Positions 61,214-64,000 of a DNA stretch of 64,000 bases are shown here, in pieces. The stretch is from Pectinatus haikarae (GTDB taxonomy: Bacteria > Bacillota > Negativicutes > Selenomonadales > Selenomonadaceae). The position numbers and the translations under genes were made by a program. The stretch lies in assembly GCF_030813505.1 (NCBI RefSeq), contig NZ_JAUSUE010000013.1; one strand, given 5' to 3'. The notes beneath the pieces were generated by a model that saw only the letters and a list, made by a program, of their open reading frames with translations, had not been told where the DNA came from and made no database searches. How positions within the stretch are numbered: position 1 is the stretch's first letter; each line of letters starts with the position of its first letter.

Positions 61214-62428
61214 TCACATAGGTACCTGTGCAGCCGCTTCAAACATGGGAATAGCAATAGCCGCCACGAATATACCGATAAATATAGAAAGCGCTATTAT
61301 CATACATGGCTCTGCAAGCGCTATACCGCGTTTATAAAGCAATTCAACATCATTTTTATAAAATTCTGCTGTCGTATTCAGCATAATTGCCAAATTGCCG
61401 CTTTTCTCCCCTGTAAGCAGCATTTGCATAAATAAAGGAGTAAATAATGTATTTTTCGCCAATGAGGAAGATAATGTATTTCCCCTTTGAATATCTGCCT
61501 GAACTCTTTTCAATATATTTTCCAAATATTCATTGGGCGAGTTGCTGAGAATAGTGCTTATACTTTTGTCTATGGTCAGCCCTGAAGAAAGCATAACCGA
61601 TAACTCATTGCAAAATTGCAATAATATTAATTCGGCAAACAGCCGGCCCCAAAAAGGTGTTTTTAAAAGAAACTTATACACCATGTATTTATATTTCTTT
61701 TGCTGCCACATAAAATTAAAAACAGACAGCAGAGAAAGGAACAGCATGATAAAAACTATCCCGTATTTTTCTAAACCAAAACCAAGAAAAAGCACAAAAG
61801 TTGTCAGCAATGGCAACGGCACATTTAAATTTTTCAGCAACTCTGCAAACATAGGCATAACTACAGTAAGCATTACACCGGCAGTGACAATAAATACAAG
61901 ACTTAGCATCAAAGGATAAACAGCAACGGTTTTCAATTTTTCTCTTATATTATAGTCACGTTCAAGGTAATCTGCTGAATACTGCAATACATCGTCAAGT
62001 TTGCCGCCTGCTTCACCTGCCGCGGTGAGAGCAAGAAAGCTCCTGGGGAAAGCAGTTTTGTGTACGGCAAGACTGTCAGAAAAGCTTTTCCCTGTTTGGA
62101 TCTGCAATGAAATCTCATAAAGTATATTTTTGAATTTTATATTTTTTGTCTGTGCATTTATTGCCTCAAGTGCCTCCTTCACGGTTATGCCGGATTTCAG
62201 CATTATACTCAGCTGCCGGCAAAAAAAAGCAACATCATTACAGCTTATTATATAACCGAATCTTCCTTTTAATCTCTGCCGCAAACTACATTTTTCCTCT
62301 TCTAAACCGAGCAGAAAATAATTTTGCGACCGCAGTATTTCAGCGGCTTCATCAGGAGATGCCGCAAATATGCTGCCTTTTATATCTTTGCCCAGATGAT
62401 CCTTAACACAATAAAAATACTTTTTCAC
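61214..62428 (-). CDS. pilC: Type IV pilus inner-membrane platform protein
   Basis: A 404-residue GspF/PilC-family protein with two GspF repeats (VAFFCRQLSIMLKSGITVKE; LQFCNELSVMLSSGLTIDK), SFLALTAAGEAGGKLDDVL, MLLTGEKSGNLAIML and a C-terminal helix pair. It anchors the motor ATPases to the growing pilus. GTG 62428, preceded by CGGAG, is preferred over the opening at 62455. Confidence 0.9.
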   Translation of the reverse strand: MKKYFYCVKDHLGKDIKGSIFAASPDEAAEILRSQNYFLLGLEEEKCSLRQRLKGRFGYIISCNDVAFFCRQLSIMLKSGITVKEALEAINAQTKNIKFKNILYEISLQIQTGKSFSDSLAVHKTAFPRSFLALTAAGEAGGKLDDVLQYSADYLERDYNIREKLKTVAVYPLMLSLVFIVTAGVMLTVVMPMFAELLKNLNVPLPLLTTFVLFLGFGLEKYGIVFIMLFLSLLSVFNFMWQQKKYKYMVYKFLLKTPFWGRLFAELILLQFCNELSVMLSSGLTIDKSISTILSNSPNEYLENILKRVQADIQRGNTLSSSLAKNTLFTPLFMQMLLTGEKSGNLAIMLNTTAEFYKNDVELLYKRGIALAEPCMIIALSIFIGIFVAAIAIPMFEAAAQVPM

Positions 62429-62559
62429 AGTATAAGCTCCGATAATTTTGACCACTATTCAGGTGGCATAAAAACACCGTCTGAATTAAGCCTTCCATTA
62501 TATAGATATCATCAAAAAATCCCGTTTTCAACGCTCATCTCAAAGTGGTATATTTTCTA

Positions 62560-63561
62560 TTAATTGATAAGGTTTTTTCGGCGCAGATTGTTCAATGCAG
62601 CTTCCATAGTCTGCATTCCTTCACTTTTTCCCGTCTGTATAGATGAAAGCACCTGCTGCGGTCTGCCTGATGCTATCAGGGAGCGAACCGCATCTGTTGC
62701 CGTTAAAATTTCCATGGCTGCTATTCTCCCGCCTGCTGTTTTCTGCAGCAGCTGCTGGCTTATTATTGCCTGCAGGACCATGGAAAGTTCAATACGGACA
62801 GTGCCTGCATCATCGTTAAAAAGGCTCTCGATTCTTGTGAGCGATTCTGCCGCACTGGCGGTATGCAGTGTTGAAATTACCAAATGACCTGTCTGCGCAG
62901 CCGAAAGAGCTGCCCGCATAGTTTGCCGATCACGTATCTCTCCGAGAAAAATAATATCAGGATCCTGACGCATCGCGCTCTTCATCGCCTCCTCAAAAGA
63001 AAAAAAATCACTGCCGTATTCTCGCTGATGAATAAGGCTCCGAGTCGAAGAAAAAATATACTCTATCGGGTCTTCTAAGGTCACTATATGACACGGACGG
63101 TATTGTGCTCGATAAGAAAGCATAGCGGAAAGTGTGGTGGATTTACCTGATCCTGATGGTCCTGTTACTAAAATAAGACCGCTTTTTTTCAAAATAAGCT
63201 TTTTAAGAATTTCAGGATATTCCTGATCCTCTATTGATTTTATCGTCTGGCAGATAAGGCGTACAGCAAAGGCAAGCTGACGCTGCTGCTTATATATGCT
63301 TATGCGCAGACGTCTATCGCAAATTGTATACGCTATATCCACGTCATTTTGGGATAAAAAAATCTTCCTATCTTTTTCTGTCAATAAAATATCAAAAATT
63401 TCCTGCAATTCAGCATTGTTGAACTTTATATCGGGGACAATTAATAATTTTCCGTCCACACGACAAAAACATTCCTGATCAGCCGTTATATGCAAATCAG
63501 AGCATGCGGCATCTGCAGCTGAAATCAACATTTCAAATTTATTCAAGGCGCTGGCATTCAT
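62560..63561 (-). CDS. pilT: Twitching motility retraction ATPase
   Basis: A 333-residue secretion-superfamily ATPase: Walker A GPSGSGKSTT, Asp box VTLEDPIEYIF, Walker B DPDIIFLGEIRD, His box TGHLVISTLHTASA, and the PilT-type C terminus (AVRSLIASGRPQQVLSSIQ). It powers pilus retraction. Start ATG 63561 overlaps the end of the pilB gene by 23 bases, with GAGG just upstream. Confidence 0.92.
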   Translation of the reverse strand: MNASALNKFEMLISAADAACSDLHITADQECFCRVDGKLLIVPDIKFNNAELQEIFDILLTEKDRKIFLSQNDVDIAYTICDRRLRISIYKQQRQLAFAVRLICQTIKSIEDQEYPEILKKLILKKSGLILVTGPSGSGKSTTLSAMLSYRAQYRPCHIVTLEDPIEYIFSSTRSLIHQREYGSDFFSFEEAMKSAMRQDPDIIFLGEIRDRQTMRAALSAAQTGHLVISTLHTASAAESLTRIESLFNDDAGTVRIELSMVLQAIISQQLLQKTAGGRIAAMEILTATDAVRSLIASGRPQQVLSSIQTGKSEGMQTMEAALNNLRRKNLIN

Positions 63562-64000
63562 CCTCGTTGATCACCCTCATGATTTCACTTATAGTAGTTT
63601 TTCCCCGTATGATTTTTTCTATACCGTCATTGAACAGAGGTACCATCTCATCACCCACTGCAATTTCCTTCATAACACTGCTGCTGTCTTTTAAACAAAT
63701 AGATTTTTTTAGGCTTGCCTTCACTGTGAGTATTTCCTGAACAGCTATCCTGCCAAAATAGCCGCTGTTTCCGCAAAAAGCACAGCCTTTTCCTCTGAAG
63801 GCCTGCTTTATTGCGTATTTTTGCATAAAAATATATTGCTCAGAATTTTCAACAGGTTCATAACTTATTTTACAGTGAGGACAAATGCGGCGTAAAAGCC
63901 TTTGCGACAAACATCCGGCAAGAACTTCAGCCAATAAATACGGCTCTATTTTCATATCCAGCATTCGTAAAATAGCACTGACAGCATTGCCCGTATGCAA
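63539..64000 (-). CDS. pilB: Pilus extension ATPase PilB/GspE, C-terminal part
   Basis: The C-terminal 153 residues of a PilB/GspE-family ATPase, cut by the window edge. The segment has AILRMLDMKIEPYLLAEVL, QRLLRRICPHC and CAFCGNSGYFGRIAVQEIL, i.e. the tetracysteine zinc element (CPHC ... CAFC) typical of extension ATPases and absent from PilT. The N-terminal domain and Walker A site lie beyond base 64000. Confidence 0.9.
   Translation of the reverse strand: MHTGNAVSAILRMLDMKIEPYLLAEVLAGCLSQRLLRRICPHCKISYEPVENSEQYIFMQKYAIKQAFRGKGCAFCGNSGYFGRIAVQEILTVKASLKKSICLKDSSSVMKEIAVGDEMVPLFNDGIEKIIRGKTTISEIMRVINEDECQRLE

Overview
This is a visibly AT-rich bacterial chromosome segment of low-GC Firmicute character, with strong AGGAGG-type ribosome binding sites, several TTG/GTG starts, a LevR-type regulator and a tandem glycine riboswitch. 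A type IV pilus operon at the right end, with GspH/PilT/PilO-like genes as in diderm firmicutes, makes a member of the Negativicutes my best guess. That placement is inference. I saw no rRNA, tRNA, CRISPR array, insertion sequence or prophage.

Layout. (1) 1-4.0 kb, minus strand: a LevR-type PTS-linked activator and a PAS-GGDEF diguanylate cyclase. (2) 4.2-50.6 kb: a very large inositol/cyclitol catabolic island. It starts with an orphan PTS EIIA-Lac-like gene plus an inositol dehydrogenase, divergent from iolA/mmsA and a zinc alcohol dehydrogenase. Next come a membrane-anchored sugar-binding protein beside a chemoreceptor, an AraC regulator, a second iolG, a nitroreductase, an MFS protein and a DeoR-type (IolR-like) regulator. 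A GntP-family permease and the core operon follow (Fe-alcohol dehydrogenase, iolJ, iolC, iolB, iolD), then iolT and iolI. After that lie repeated peripheral modules, each drawn from AraC regulator, IolT-like MFS porter, Gfo/Idh/MocA dehydrogenase and TIM-barrel isomerase/dehydratase. iolH, a DMT exporter and iolE close the island. (3) 50.8-56.6 kb: a YczE/YitT-like membrane protein, hemolysin III, an MFS transporter, a LysR regulator and an amino-acid permease preceded by a tandem glycine riboswitch with a terminator platform. (4) 56.8-64 kb, minus strand: a type IV pilus operon (pilB end, pilT, pilC, major pilin, pilD, four prepilin-like proteins, a PilM/PilN-like fusion, pilO).

How the genes work together. 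The complete myo-inositol route is present: IolT uptake, IolG oxidation, IolE dehydration, IolD ring opening, IolB isomerisation, IolC phosphorylation, IolJ cleavage to DHAP and malonate semialdehyde, then IolA to acetyl-CoA. IolI can interconvert inososes. Around this core the window carries six Gfo/Idh/MocA dehydrogenases, six TIM-barrel isomerase/dehydratase proteins, three IolT-like porters and six AraC regulators. This suggests parallel entry routes for other inositol stereoisomers, methyl-inositols or glycosides. Several intergenic regions share a promoter plus a near-palindrome centred on ATAATATTAT, a candidate operator for the DeoR-type regulator.

The points most worth follow-up are the duplicated transporter/dehydrogenase/TIM-barrel modules of unknown substrate, the duplicated terminator-promoter-operator block flanking gntP, the Fe-alcohol dehydrogenase heading the iol operon, the degenerate orphan EIIA, the binding protein-chemoreceptor pair, the predicted OFF glycine switch on an importer, and the PilM/PilN-like fusion.
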